The notes beneath the pieces were generated by a model. The model did not search any database, was not told where the DNA came from, and saw nothing but the letters and a program-made list of their open reading frames with translations. A stretch of DNA of 64,000 bases, taken from positions 7,846,907 through 7,910,906 of the forward strand of contig CM055106.1 of the NCBI GenBank assembly GCA_029204225.1. Reading direction: 5' to 3'. Positions within the stretch are counted from its first letter, which is position 1. Each line of letters starts with the position of its first letter. This DNA is from Diphasiastrum complanatum. Lineage: Eukaryota; Streptophyta; Lycopodiopsida; Lycopodiales; Lycopodiaceae. Positions 11,425 to 22,010 of the stretch are shown here, one piece after another. The position numbers were made by a program, and so were the translations under genes.

Positions 11425-11463
11425 GACCTTTGTAAGTGCTTTCTAATGCATCAGACCCAGATT

Positions 11464-12178
11464 TCATAGGAACTGGCTGAGTGACCTGATTGAGTATGCA
11501 AGGTCTGGTCTACTGCAAATCATTGCATACATCAATGAGCCGATGATGGAGTGGAAGGAATATTGCTTCATCTCCTCCTTTTCTACCTTAGTTTGAGGAG
11601 ATTGCTCCTTTGACAACTTCAGTCCTGGGTCGAGTGGAAATAGACTTGGTTTGCAGTTAGCCATTCCATACCTTTCTAGCACGTTGGTGAGATATCTCTG
11701 TTGGTCGATGAATAACAGTTTGCTGTGTCGAATTCGAAAAATTTCGAGTTCGAGACAATAGTGGGCTAGACCCATATCAATCATTTTGTACTCCTTGGCC
11801 AGCATGCCTTTGGTGTCCTTCATCAGATTCAGATTGTTACTGAATAATAGAGTATCATCAACATCGAGAGTGATGATGATGAAGAAATCTGATACAGATT
11901 TAAAGTAGACATTTGAATCTACTGAGTTTGGAATAAAACATTCTCAATGAGAAATGCATTTATTTTCTGGAACCAAGCTTTGGGTGACTGTTTCAGCCCA
12001 TAGAGTGCCTCGTGTGGTATTTCACATACAAGGTGTTGCTACCTTTCAGCTCGTATCCTTCAGACTGTGACATGAAAATTTCCTCTTCAATGGTCCTATT
12101 GAGGAAAGCGATTTGGACATCCATTTGATGGACTTCGAGATCTACTACAGCTGCAAAGGAGAGTAGTAGTCTGATCAA
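11464..12178 (-). pseudogene. Copia reverse transcriptase (two frames)
   Basis: An N-terminal piece (11993-12178) includes 'VDLEVHQMDVQIAFLN', the first catalytic Asp segment. After a frame break the palm reads 'DVDDTLLFS' just before 11823, in place of the usual YVDD box. The next piece (11464-11823) holds 'IDMGLAHYCLELEI' and 'SIIGSLMYAM'. The order is typical of copia RT, but stops and the altered first residue of the YVDD box make it inactive. Confidence 0.82.
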
Positions 12179-12221
12179 AGCATCTTGACAACTGGATTGA
12201 ATGTTTCAGAGTAGTCCAGAT

Positions 12222-13142
12222 CTAGAATCCAATAAAAATCGATTTTCTGCTTGTAATGTCCAACTTTTTCTTGAGATCTTCAGGGATCTGAGCATAGGCA
12301 AAGCAACCAAATATTCTAAGGTTTTTGAGTGATGGTTTCGATCTTGTCCACACCTCATAAGGTGTTTTGTCATCCAGGGCTTTGGTGATGGATTGATTTT
12401 GTAAATAGGCAGCTGTATTGACAGCTTCTACCCAAAATTTCTTTGGAAGAGTGACATGGGCCAGCATGCTCTTGGCACTTTCAACTAGTGTCTGATTCTT
12501 CCTTTCAATTATATCATTTGACTGTGGTGAGTAGCTTGTTGTCTATTGTTGGTGTATCCCGTTGGCCTTGCAGAATTCTTTAAATTTCATGGAGATAAAT
12601 TCTCTTCCTCCATCTGAGCGTAGTGCTTTGATCTTCCTCTAGGTTTTATTTTCTGCAGACGCCTTATACTGCTTGAAGAATTTAAATGCCTCTGATTTGT
12701 TCTTCAAAAAGTAAGTAGCAGTCCATCGTGAGAAGTCATCGATGAAGGTAAGAAAATATAGTGTTCCCCCTGTGGTAGCAGTCTGCATGGGGCCACAAAT
12801 GTCACTGTGTACAAGGCCTAGCAAGCCTTTGGAAGTATGAACTGAGTCAAAAATAAAAGAGCTTCTAGCATGCTTGCTGATTATACAACTTTCACATAGA
12901 CAAGTTGGCTTGCTGACAGATGACAAATCTTGTACTAGTCTTTGATTTGACATTTGTTGAATATTATTGAAGTTGAAATGCCATAACATATCAGTTGATT
13001 CAGACGTAGTGGTTTGAAGAGCTTGACTATTTGAAGAGTAGCAATCGTTGAGTTTGTATAAATTGCCACTTCTTCCGAAAGCTAAAGCTTTTCGGGACTT
13101 GTCAAAGATTATGCAGCCATTTGTGTCAAATTCGACCCTCAA
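12222..13142 (-). pseudogene. Copia GAG-pre-integrase and integrase
   Basis: The upstream frame (12639-13142) starts in the end of protease, then shows 'LWHFNFNNIQQMS' and 'CLCESCIISKHAR' (zinc-binding region), then 'HSDICGPM' and 'YFLTFIDDFSRW' (integrase core start). After a frameshift the C-terminal part (12222-12467) reads 'PKKFWVEAVNTAAYLQN', 'TPYEVWTRSKPSLKNLRIFG' and 'KKLDITSRKSIFIGF'. The protease active-site segment itself is not clearly retained. Confidence 0.85.
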
Positions 13143-13428
13143 CCAGAATCAGTAATTTTGCTAACTGAGAGTAGATTCTTGGTCAGATTTGGAACATGGA
13201 GAACATTGGACATCAATTTGAGATGAGTTGTCTCCAAGTTGCACAACTCGAGAGTGGGCGTATAATTCATAATCCTTGAACCAGTCTTTGTGGTGAGTCA
13301 TGTGTTGAGTTGCTCCAGAGTCAAGGTACCAAGAATCAATATCTTGTTGTTCTCCGACCTTTGGTCATTAAAGTTGTTTCATCTTTCTCTTGCTATTCGG
13401 TTGGAAAACTGGTTGAAGCACATAGTGC

Positions 13429-13710
13429 TTATTGTTGGTACTGCTTCTTCTTTTCATTATTATATTTCAAACTTCTGCAGTCCTTGATTTCATGTCCAGT
13501 TTTCTTGCAGTATCTGCAGAATAGTTTTTGCTTTGGTTGGAAGGATGAAGTATTCGAATTTGACCCAGAGTCAAAATTTGACCCAGAGCTAAAATTTGAC
13601 CTAGAGCCAAAATTCGACCCTAAGCCAGAATTCGACCCTGGTTGCATATTGCTCTTTTTTTTAAGCTGAACTTCTAATTCTTTGAGTATAATACTTGTTG
13701 ATCCGATCAT
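13429..13710 (-). pseudogene. Copia gag remnant with CCHC zinc knuckle
   Basis: The zinc knuckle 'CRYCKKTGHEIKDC' (CX2CX4HX4C) is intact. It is preceded by a short array of GSN and FGS-type repeats ('GSNFGSRSNFSSGSNF'). Only about 300 bp separates this frame from the PBS, far less than a complete copia gag, so most of the capsid region was deleted or lost to frameshift. Confidence 0.75.
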
Positions 13711-14003
13711 GAGCCTGAGGAGGAAACTGATCTCCTGATTTCTTCTTATAGAAGAAGTGAGATTACTCTTGATAGAGTTAGATTCTCATGGATCGAAATT
13801 GCCACCTTCATTTTGAACTTCCAAAGATGATAGTTCGCTCCATCAAGTCTTTCAATTAGAGTAGACTAATCCATTTTGGTTGAGCGAGATTGTTGGTAGT
13901 AATAACGATTTCAGAAAACTGTTGGTTACGCCCTTGCTAGTTCGTTGTCTTGATAAAAACAAGACTAATAATCCGCAATGAGAAGCAGATTACTTGGATG
14001 TCC

Positions 14004-14015
14004 GCTCTGATACCA
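14004..14015 (-). promoter_or_regulatory. Primer binding site, initiator tRNA-Met
   Basis: The minus strand reads TGGTATCAGAGC directly after the LTR end. This is the standard plant copia PBS. Confidence 0.92.
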
Positions 14016-14632
14016 TGTCAGAAATCAGTGGGTTGTGTGGGAGCGAGCTAGATGAGTGGATCAGAAATACAACAGTTAGAAGTAAAATAGTTCAAACGAT
14101 GGAATCAAACAAATGCGCAATGACCAATAATATCAGTAGGACAAATCGCACTTTGATTGTTATCAACAAATGAGTACGATTGCATGAAGTTATTACTTCA
14201 ACTTGTTGTGCATGATAACCTTGATACAGATTGATCTGATTGGTAGATTACAATTATCAAAAGTAGTTTTCTGATGAAGATTCTAAGTTTGATATACTAA
14301 AAATATCTATAACTAAATTTCCTACATTTAGTGCAACCGCCTTTATGCCATAAATGCATGTACAAAGTAGGCAGACTTCCAACGCGAAGTCGTTGGGTCG
14401 GATTCATAATCGACAGTATCGAAAATTACATAGGGTCAGATTTTATACAAAGGATTGAAAAATATACACAAGGTCGTAAATATGTTGAGGCTCGGATTTT
14501 CCGGGGTCGAAAAATTAGACCCCGATTCGGGGTCAAAAATATCTCTATTGCCAAAATTCGAGCCTTTTGATTTCAACTTTCAAGATGCTCATTAACAAAA
14601 AAAGATTTGAGATTGAGCATTGAAATCCAACA
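14016..14632 (-). repeat. Copia 5' LTR (617 bp)
   Basis: Partner of 10221-10827. It carries small private indels, for example a 'gcatgaagtt' insertion relative to the partner near 14180. Confidence 0.92.
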
Positions 14633-14637
14633 GAGAT

Positions 14638-15330
14638 GCCAAGGAGTCAACGATTTTTACGCCAATTCATTTGCTTTGCAAATGGAGGACCTCCCTTTTC
14701 TTTTTGAAATGGGGTAAGGGCCTTTCTATTTTTTTCTCTCCAATGAACTTTGAGTTTTTTGACAAATAGACATGCCCTATGACGGTGTGTGACAATACCC
14801 TCAGTATATGCTAGTGTGCTTAACTCATGGGTGCCCTTATTGGAAAATTGATGGAGCCTAATGCCAGCTTGAGTTGGTTATCATAGGTATAGTACATACC
14901 TGGCATTCATGGATAGTTAGTGAATTGAGACTAACTTATGGATGTCTAACAATAAGTTGGGCCCTTCTCCCTTCTTGAGTTGGATAAAGATCGAAACATT
15001 TATGATGGGCACAGGTTTGAGTCTTGGCTACTACACCATGGATGCTTAGGACTTGTGTAACTTTGCGGCATAGCCTACTTGGGATTTATGGTTTAAAAAA
15101 TATCAATAATTATAGTATGTCTCAATTTGAGCACACTTGTCCTCCATTAAGTGGTGGGTCACTGAAGATTTATTCTCTTCTACTTGATGTGGGAGTTTGA
15201 CTTCAAATGACCCCCCATAAATGAGAGAGAGAAAAAACGTACCCAAAAAGTTATCTTTTGTAGTGCACTCAAATTCGCATTACATCCTCCAACAATAGAG
15301 GGTATGTTTGTTGAGGGCCTGTTTCTTGAG
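14638..15330. other. No gene recognised
   Basis: This sequence flanks the copia insertion. No conserved frame is visible on either strand. Confidence 0.3.
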
Positions 15331-15334
15331 TTAA

Positions 15335-15440
15335 ATTTCATTTGATACACACGAGAGGCACAAAAAGACAATTTTAAAGTTCAATGCTTTTGCGACAAGT
15401 ATGACCACTATGCATTCAAATGTGAATATGATTTGGAGAT
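15335..15440 (+). pseudogene. Copia gag zinc-knuckle scrap
   Basis: The plus strand encodes 'VQCFCDKYDHYAFKCE', a zinc knuckle that has lost one residue between the first two cysteines. The context 'RGTKRQ' and 'FKV' is typical of the basic stretch before a copia knuckle. Frames on both sides are broken. Confidence 0.55.
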
Positions 15441-15491
15441 TGGACAAGGTTAGAGAGTTTTCATAAACTTGACATAGAAAGAATACCTTTT

Positions 15492-15908
15492 CTAGGCACC
15501 CAAGATTTTTGTGGCTACAAGAGTGTACACACCAGTCGTCAAGGAAGAACCATAGTTTTTGCAAGCCTCGTTGGAATGTGGTAAAGGCATTATAAGACTC
15601 TGAAAAATGTTCTCTATGCAAAGCCATTTTGAATTGGTCTTGTGGGGGCTATATGCACTTGATTGGTGAAATTGCCAAAAAAAAATTGTAGGTATCTTTT
15701 CCACTACTCGTTCAAGCACATTCTCTATGAACGGTAGGAGAAAGTGATTGTTATGGGGCTTTGTATTAATTATTTTCAAATCCATGTATATGTTTCTATT
15801 CTTTCTAGGCGCAACATGATCTACAATATCCAAGATGTGTGCTTGATTTTGTAGATCAAGTAGCATAGTCCTTTCTAGACCAATTAAGCATAGAGCAAAT
15901 CCAATCAA
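15492..15908 (-). pseudogene. Gypsy reverse transcriptase scrap
   Basis: The minus frame contains 'MDLKIINTKPHNNHFLLPFIENVLERV', which aligns with the gypsy RT segment where 'YRxLNxATxxDHFPLPFIDQxLxRLAG' is usual. In the next frame 'NQVHIAPTRPIQNGFA' matches the following segment 'YNQIxIAPEDQxKTAF'. Stops are frequent. It lies on the strand opposite to the neighbouring copia knuckle, so this is a composite of insertions. Confidence 0.55.
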
Positions 15909-16149
15909 TAAGGTTTATTGATCACCAAGTTTGCTCATAGTTTGAGCCACAACCCCATGTAAGATGTCGTTTAGCTCTATATAGTCTCATGTGATAAAAT
16001 CTTGATACTGAGCATGAGATTCTCAAGGTCTTCTAAGTCTTTTTGATCATGTTTTCAGCTATGAAGATAATCTTCTCCAATTCATCTAATTTTAAACATG
16101 GCATCACAACAATTACTTTATCAATCATATGGTCCTTGGAATTTTAGTC

Positions 16150-16560
16150 ACACCATGCAAGGCTTTAGGCTTCATCAATGATATCTTCTTTATATCAGAC
16201 TCTCCACTCACTCTTTGGTCAAGACCTCGATCTTGACTTGTGGTAGAAGGAAAAAAACTCCTTGAATCTAGTGGAGTCATACTCTCCAGCATTGTCGCGT
16301 CTTAAGACTTTAATGTTACCATCTAGTTGGTTCTCAACAAGTAGTTTAAAATCTACAACGGTTTCAAACATTAGTCCTTTGTGAGCAAAAAGTAAATCCA
16401 TGTAAGCCTACTATAATCACTTATAAAGGTTACATATATTTAATCACCACCATTAATTAGAGTGCTAAATGAGTGTACATACAAATCTAGCAACTTGAGT
16501 GGTGATAAAAGATCTTGTTGAGGATCTTGATAATGGAAACTTATGTACTTTGGTGTGTTG
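16150..16560 (-). pseudogene. Copia integrase core scrap
   Basis: The minus frame at 16219-16401 reads 'ETVVDFKLLVENQLDGNIKVLRRDNAGEY', matching the copia segment that ends in SDNGGEY (second catalytic Asp). Just upstream another frame gives 'YVTFISDYSRLTWIYFLL', the preceding block of the same domain. Confidence 0.75.
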
Positions 16561-16585
16561 GGTTCTGATAGTTTGCTTGTTGGCT

Positions 16586-16692
16586 CTTATACCACTTGTT
16601 GAGTTTTGATAGTTTGCTTGTTGGCTTTGATACCACTTGTTAGGGTAGTACAGGCTTTAGGGAATAATTATTTATCAACTCTGATACCACTC
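16586..16692 (-). promoter_or_regulatory. Three PBS-like sites in a row
   Basis: The minus strand carries TGGTATAAGAGCC (about 16588-16600), TGGTATCAAAGCC (about 16634-16646) and TGGTATCAGAG (about 16682-16692). The first two are each followed by 'aacaagcaaactatcA', so at least two are copies of one 46-bp unit. They resemble the initiator tRNA-Met PBS and lie just upstream of the minus-strand integrase scrap. Confidence 0.6.
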
Positions 16693-16917
16693 TTGCTGAA
16701 TGTAAAATCCAAACAAGTGAAAACTCAACGTAAGCCAAGGATGACATCAAGAGAAAGGCAACAACATCTGAGACTCACTTATGATGAAAAGGTTAAGCAA
16801 GTTGTTGATGATCTTCACCAAAGCATGGGAAAAGACTTGTTTATGAAACATAGAACATCACTTGGTGTACTACCTAAATCTATGCTAAAACTAGTTGAAG
16901 AGGAAATGTGAAAATTG

Positions 16918-17861
16918 TCAACTAGTCTCGACATTTTATTTGGCATTTTTGGAGGCCAAAATGATCAAGAAAGACCTCATGGAATCATTTGAGATGATAG
17001 ATCTCAACCTAATGCATTATTGCCTTGGAGTGGAGGTGTGGCAAAAAGGACACGAAATGGGTTTAACACAGGTGAAGTATGTCAGAGAGTTGCTGCACAA
17101 GTTCAAGTTGCAGGATTGCAAGCCAGTGAACACTCCTATTGAACCAGGTAAAAAGCTTTCCAAGCTTGACGAGTCACAGCCATTTGATGCTACGCTGTAT
17201 AGGCAGTTAGTAGGGAGCTTGATTTACCTTACCACGACTGGACCAGATATATGCTATGTTGTTGGTATTGTAAGTCAGTTTATGGCAGCACCTACGGAAA
17301 CGCATTGGAAGGCAGCTAAGCGCATTTTGCGTTATGTCAAAGGCACTTTAGATTATGGCTTGGTTTACAGGTTGTCGGAGGGTTTACCTGAGTTAGTGGC
17401 TATGTGGATGCGGATTGGGGAGGTGACTATGACGATCGTAGATCCACCACAGGGTATGTATTCCAGCTTTGTGACAGTTGCTTTTCCTGGACCAATAAAA
17501 AACAAAGTATAGTTGCTTTATCCACCACAGAAGCAGAGTATAAAACAATGTATAGTGCAGTAAAGGAAGCTATATGGTTGAGGCAAATCTTGGATGAAGT
17601 TCGCATGAAACAGGAAAATCCCACAACTATACATAACGACAGTCAGAGTGGCATTCAGCTAGCAAAGAATCCAGTGTTCCATGTGAGAACCAAACACATT
17701 GAGATTCAATACCACTTTATACGTGAGAGTTGCTGAGTCGTGAAATTCATGTTGTTCATTGTAGTACGGAAGAACAACTAGCTGATATTTTCACTAAGTC
17801 ACTTGTTAGAGAAAATTTTTATAAGTTTAGATCAAAGCTTTCTGTACTTAAAGTTTGTTGA
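16918..17861 (+). pseudogene. Copia reverse transcriptase C-terminal part and RNase H
   Basis: The frame reads 'DLNLMHYCLGVEV', 'KYVRELLHKFKLQDCKPVNTP' and 'YRQLVGSLIYLTTTGPDICY' (end of RT). After a frameshift near 17400 it gives '[19 protein letters not shown]', '[16 protein letters not shown]', 'EAIWLRQIL' and '[14 protein letters not shown]' (RNase H), ending 'EEQLADIFTKSL'. The upstream two-thirds of the element is absent. The downstream LTR belongs to the same family as copia B at 53.8-64 kb. Confidence 0.85.
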
Positions 17862-17917
17862 CTTTAAAGCTATGTATATGACTGTATAAAAAGTAGACTC
17901 TACTTTAAGGGAGAGAG

Positions 17918-18183
17918 TTAGAATTAAAGCAGAATCACTGTGTTACTATATTGTGGATCCTATCAATGGATAAGCAGTTGGCCTCGCCATGAGGCGAGTC
18001 GATGGGACACATGTCCCGTCAACGGCAACCTGAGTCGTGCATGGGTTGCATGAGTGAAGAACTATATGTACAATGTATTTTCATTTTGAAAAATACAGTT
18101 GCTATATGAGCTTGTTGTGGAGAGTGTTTTCTGTCTGTGTTACTGTGTAGCATGATCTGTGTTCTTGTTCGAAACAAATTCTA
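17918..18183 (+). repeat. 3' LTR of a copia element (about 266 bp)
   Basis: It begins TTAGAATTAAAG after the purine tract 'aagggagagag' and ends AAATTCTAG. It is clearly homologous to the LTR that is split between 53775-53831 and 60388-60601. It contains stem-forming words such as 'gcctcgccatgaggcgag' and 'gggacacatgtccc'. Confidence 0.8.
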
Positions 18184-19221
18184 GGTGTGAATACTTGAGG
18201 CCACTTGTTATCTACCTTTGTGATTAAGAGTAGGGACACATGTGGAGGAGAGATCCACGGAGTCTTGAAGATCCTTACTTGCAGATGGAGACATCCTAAC
18301 TTGGAGTTGGGGAGCATCTTGGAGCTTGCAGATTACTTGGAGGACCTTTGGAGTGACTACCTTTGGATTAAAAAGACTTCCTGACTTCATTTGTAATAGT
18401 GGTATCACAGCTAGACAAAGGATGGTAATCTTTCTAACCTTCTTCAAGTTCTATTAAGATCACAAACTAAATTTTTTGGGGGAAGATTATTGGCTTTTCT
18501 AGTGATAGGAAGGAAGCTTGTACTCGAAGTACCCAATAAATCTAGTTCTCTTGTTAAAGAGTAGTGATGTTTATAGAATTGTTTAGGGGCTGATTTTTTA
18601 TTATGATAGAGAAGTTTGAATGTGGGCTTTTGGTTTAGAATCTTTTTGAAAAAGGATTTGTGGAATGGTTAGAGGAAGTCTTCCTCTACATCCACAATTT
18701 TTTTTTTGGAAAAAGATTGATTCTAACTTGTGTTTTTAATCAAAACTAGTGTTTTTTTGCATAAATGAAGCGTTAAAACTTCGGTTTTCATTTTGAAGTT
18801 CTACTTTTCAGATCTGTAAATCTGAAAATTAGATCTGAAAAGTGAAGTTTTTATAAGGACTTCATTAGTTATACTTTTCTACCTACTAGTTTAATGTTAT
18901 TGGCAATGTAGGAAGGAAAAGATAGTGTAACTTCATGCATAAGAAAGGTTATGAAGTTCTATTTTTTGTCATTTTGAAGTTCTGATTTTAAAACTTCTAA
19001 ATCTGAAAAACAGATCTGAGAACTAAACTTTTCATAGAACTTCATTAGTTTTCCATTTCTAAACACTAGTTTCATGGATTTGAAGATCTAGGAAAGTGAG
19101 AGATGTGAAAATTTGCGTTGAAAATAAAATGGAATTGGAATGGAAACTTTTTGTAAACATTAGCTTGAAGTAGTTAATTAAAGCTTTAGATTGAGGCAAA
19201 AGTGATCGTCAGTTTTGTTGG
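18184..19221. other. AT-rich unassigned DNA with a duplicated 120-bp segment
   Basis: About 18771-18900 and about 18950-19080 share 'ttttgaagttct', 'agatctg' palindromes and 'acttcattagtt' in the same order. No coding motif is seen. Confidence 0.5.
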
Positions 19222-20310
19222 TTGCAGTTTTTCCAGTCTTTTGATTTTTCTATATTGTATCGTCCTGGTCGTGCTAACATTGTTGCTGATGCATTGTCTC
19301 GTCTTCCAACTTTGTTGAATACACTTGTGGCTATTGTTCCTACATGGTTTGATGATCTACCTGCTGCATACCTTACATGTTTTGATTTTCGTGATGTTAA
19401 TAGTTGTGCCCCACCTGTTTCGTCCCATCCTCATCATATTTACTCCATTGTTGACCACCGTCTCTATTGTTATGGTTCTCTTTGTATTCCTAGTTCCTTG
19501 GGTATCCGTTTCCAATTGTTGTCGGATGCTCATTCGTCCCGTGTTGGGGGTCACTGTGGTTTTCAGAATTCTTATGCTCATCTCAAAAACCATTTCTATT
19601 GGCCCTCTCTTCGATCTGAGCTTGCTGTACTTATTCGTACTTGCCCTTTCTGTCTTTGAAATACTCCCATGCTAAGTCTACTGGTTTATTCCAGAGTTGG
19701 CCTATTCCTCATCGCCAGTGGACTGATATATCTATGAACTTTATCCTTGGTCTTTCTCGTACCCAGCGTGGTCACGATTCATGTATGGTGGTAGTTGACA
19801 GGTTCTCGAAATAGGCTTGGAGATATGGTTTATCTACGCCTACGGTTTGCACGTCATCATTTTGTCCAAGGCCATGCTTCTACTGAGAAGCTTGCACCAC
19901 GTTATTATGGGCCTCATCGCATTTTGGAGGTTCTTAGTCCAGTCACATATCACTTACAACTTCATGCTTCCACATGTGCCTGTGATGTATTCCATGTCAG
20001 TTTATTACGTGCTGCTATTGAGGATAACGCTCCTTGTGATGTTGAGTTTCCTACTCCTCCCGAGTTGTTTCCATTTTTACCTGCTGTTATATTACAGGTT
20101 CGTCTGTATCATAATCGACGCCGCCGACAGATATAGTTTTTGATTCAGTGGGATGGTCGTCCTGTTGAGGAGGCCACATGGGAGCCTATTGATGTCTTTT
20201 ATAATACACCATCACTTGCAGTTCAGGCACATGCTCTTGATGCACTTGTTGATTCCTCTACATCAGATGTTGTTCTAGATGTTGATCCACCAGGGCTTGC
20301 TGCTATGTGA
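19222..20310 (+). pseudogene. Gypsy RNase H end, integrase and chromodomain (internally deleted)
   Basis: 'LYRPGRANIVADALSRL' marks the end of RNase H. The integrase zinc region follows ('HSSRVGGHCG', 'CPFC'), then 'WTDISMNFILGLS' and 'VVVDRFSK'. Near 19800 the frame jumps straight to 'RLGDMVYLRLRF', 'KLAPRYYGPHRILE' and 'VTYHLQL', the C-terminal GPY/F module, so most of the catalytic core is deleted. A chromodomain-like end reads 'LYHNRRRRQI', a stop, then 'FLIQWDGRPVEEATWEPID'. This is a second chromovirus, unlike the one at 0.5-4.6 kb. Confidence 0.85.
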
Positions 20311-20349
20311 TCCATTTTCTTTTCAGTAGTTGGGTCTTATTTTTGTGTC

Positions 20350-20785
20350 GGGGAGAGTTATGGACTCGGTCCATTTACATGTACTTTACTTTATGCATAA
20401 GCAGGCCTTGGGCCCTTTTTTATTCATTATTGGCACTTAGACTTTTATGGTTGGCCTTGGGTCTTATTATTCATTATTTGGACATTTGGACATATTATTG
20501 GAGAGTGGGGGCCTTTTTGGAGGGCGCACTATTATCCCTCCCAGTTGGGCCCTTGCCACTGGAAGCTTTCTTGTTAGGGCTTCCTTTAGGCTATAAGTAG
20601 GGAATCTATGTCATTTGTTATTCAGCTATGATATTGATCTCTCTCCTCTTTAGTCTCTTTAAGCTCTCTTTCTTGCTTTCTAGATTAATTCGTGCTTATG
20701 TCCTGCTTTCATAGATCAACCATAGCATAATTGTGGTCTTGTTTGTAACCATATAATTTGTTGCAAGAGCTAACAAAAGTGGTCT
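20350..20785 (+). repeat. Probable 3' LTR of the gypsy fragment
   Basis: A purine tract 'cggggagag' near 20350 follows the gypsy frame. The sequence beyond it has the layout of an LTR, and its end abuts a minus-strand copia fragment. No second copy lies in the window, so the extent is a guess. Confidence 0.4.
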
Positions 20786-20789
20786 TTGA

Positions 20790-21650
20790 ATTCCCTACTC
20801 ATAAAATGCATTGAATCTGGTGAAGTCAACTTTACCAACCTATAGTCCTAAAGTTCTATTATGCTTCTCAGCTTGATTCTCCACTAAATTCTTGAGATTC
20901 ATGAAAGAACTAAATGCATTTGTTTTTTCTTTTTCCTGTTTCTTTTTTACGAAGTGAACCCAAATTTTACACAAAAAATCATAAATAAAAGATACGAGAT
21001 ATGAAGCACCACCAATAGATTGCTTTTGGGCAAGTCCTCATAAATAGTTATCTTTCATTCTATATGAACTAGTGCCAAAAGATTGGCATAATTGCTTACC
21101 CAATGCACACGCAGGTATTAATTTGACCATCACTTTGCTCATGCAATTGTTTTTGACTCCCGATCAAACATTTCATGCCATAGAGAACTTTGATCATCAT
21201 CACTACTCATGCTTGCACAATTCTCTAAAGCAGTCTTCAAGACATGAAGCTTATTATCAGCTTGTGTGCCTTGTGCAAACAAACCTCTCATTCCATAGAA
21301 AACCATGATCACATTGTTCTGAAGTAGTCTTTAACACATAAAGCCTATTATGGGCTTGTGTGCCCTGTGCAACTATCTTAAAGTGATTGTTTAAATCTTT
21401 GACTAGGAATTTGTTTTTGTAGAATTCTACTTTGTAGTTCTGATCAGTTAGACAATCAACACATAAGTTATAACAAACTCTTTGCCAAATTGGTGACTAA
21501 CAATGCATTTTGATTATTTTCTTTTGGCCCTGATGCAAGTTGAACCTTGATGTTACCAAAACCCTTAATTGTTTTAGTGCTATCATTTCCCAATATGACT
21601 TTTGAATTTTCCATCTACTGTTGTGCAGCAAAAATAATCTCCGTGTAAGT
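20790..21650 (-). pseudogene. Copia protease end, GAG-pre-integrase and integrase scrap
   Basis: On the minus strand the text reads 'DQNYKVEFYKNKFLVKDL' and 'YVLKTTSEQ' (region after the protease) near 21340-21480. Near 20900-21010 it reads 'SIGGASYLVSFIYDF', 'WVHFVKKKQ' and 'FMNLKNLVENQAE' (integrase core). Frames are broken repeatedly. It stops where the plus-strand gypsy LTR begins, so one insertion truncated the other. Confidence 0.65.
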
Positions 21651-21728
21651 TTCTATCCTTTTGCATGGAGCAAAGCCAGTAGATGTGGAGCAAATTTCTA
21701 CGTCAGCTAAAGGAACATTTGTAAAGAT

Positions 21729-21730
<2 letters not shown>

Positions 21731-21776
<46 letters not shown>
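21731..21776. repeat. Compound (GT)n(GA)n microsatellite
   Basis: GT units (21731-21758) pass into GA units (21758-21776). It lies about 240 bp downstream of the PKS stop codon. Confidence 0.95.
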
Positions 21777-22010
21777 CCGAACAGACAGGGATATAAAGGT
21801 TAAGCAAATACTATTTGGTGCTTATTTCTTTGTGTATACCTACGATCAATAGTTACTCTTTACTCCAACTTGAATATTAGAAAAGGAAATAAAAATTCTG
21901 CAGGCCGCACATATATATATGAAGGTGCTCTTATTTACCACTTTCAGGGGGAGATGAAGCAACTGCTGCTGCTGCTGCAAATTACAATTTCACTGTATAT
22001 GCTGCAAAGG

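Larger units (their letters stand above)
10221..14632 (-). mobile_element. Ty1/copia LTR retrotransposon with both LTRs, PBS and PPT (decayed)
   Basis: The element is 4.4 kb and runs on the minus strand. Two LTRs (10221-10827 and 14016-14632) start TGT and end ACA. The minus-strand PBS TGGTATCAGAGC (14004-14015) matches the 3' end of plant initiator tRNA-Met. A purine tract (10828-10837) precedes the 3' LTR. Flanks are gagac (10216-10220) and gagat (14633-14637), a 5-bp target duplication with one mismatch. Internal order on the minus strand is a short gag with zinc knuckle, integrase, RT, RNase H: the Pseudoviridae order. Stops, frameshifts and a shortened gag make it non-autonomous. Confidence 0.93.

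Noticed and set aside
14004-14015. tRNA-Met gene fragment
   Set aside because: Only the PBS complement is present, directly at an LTR border; no cloverleaf.
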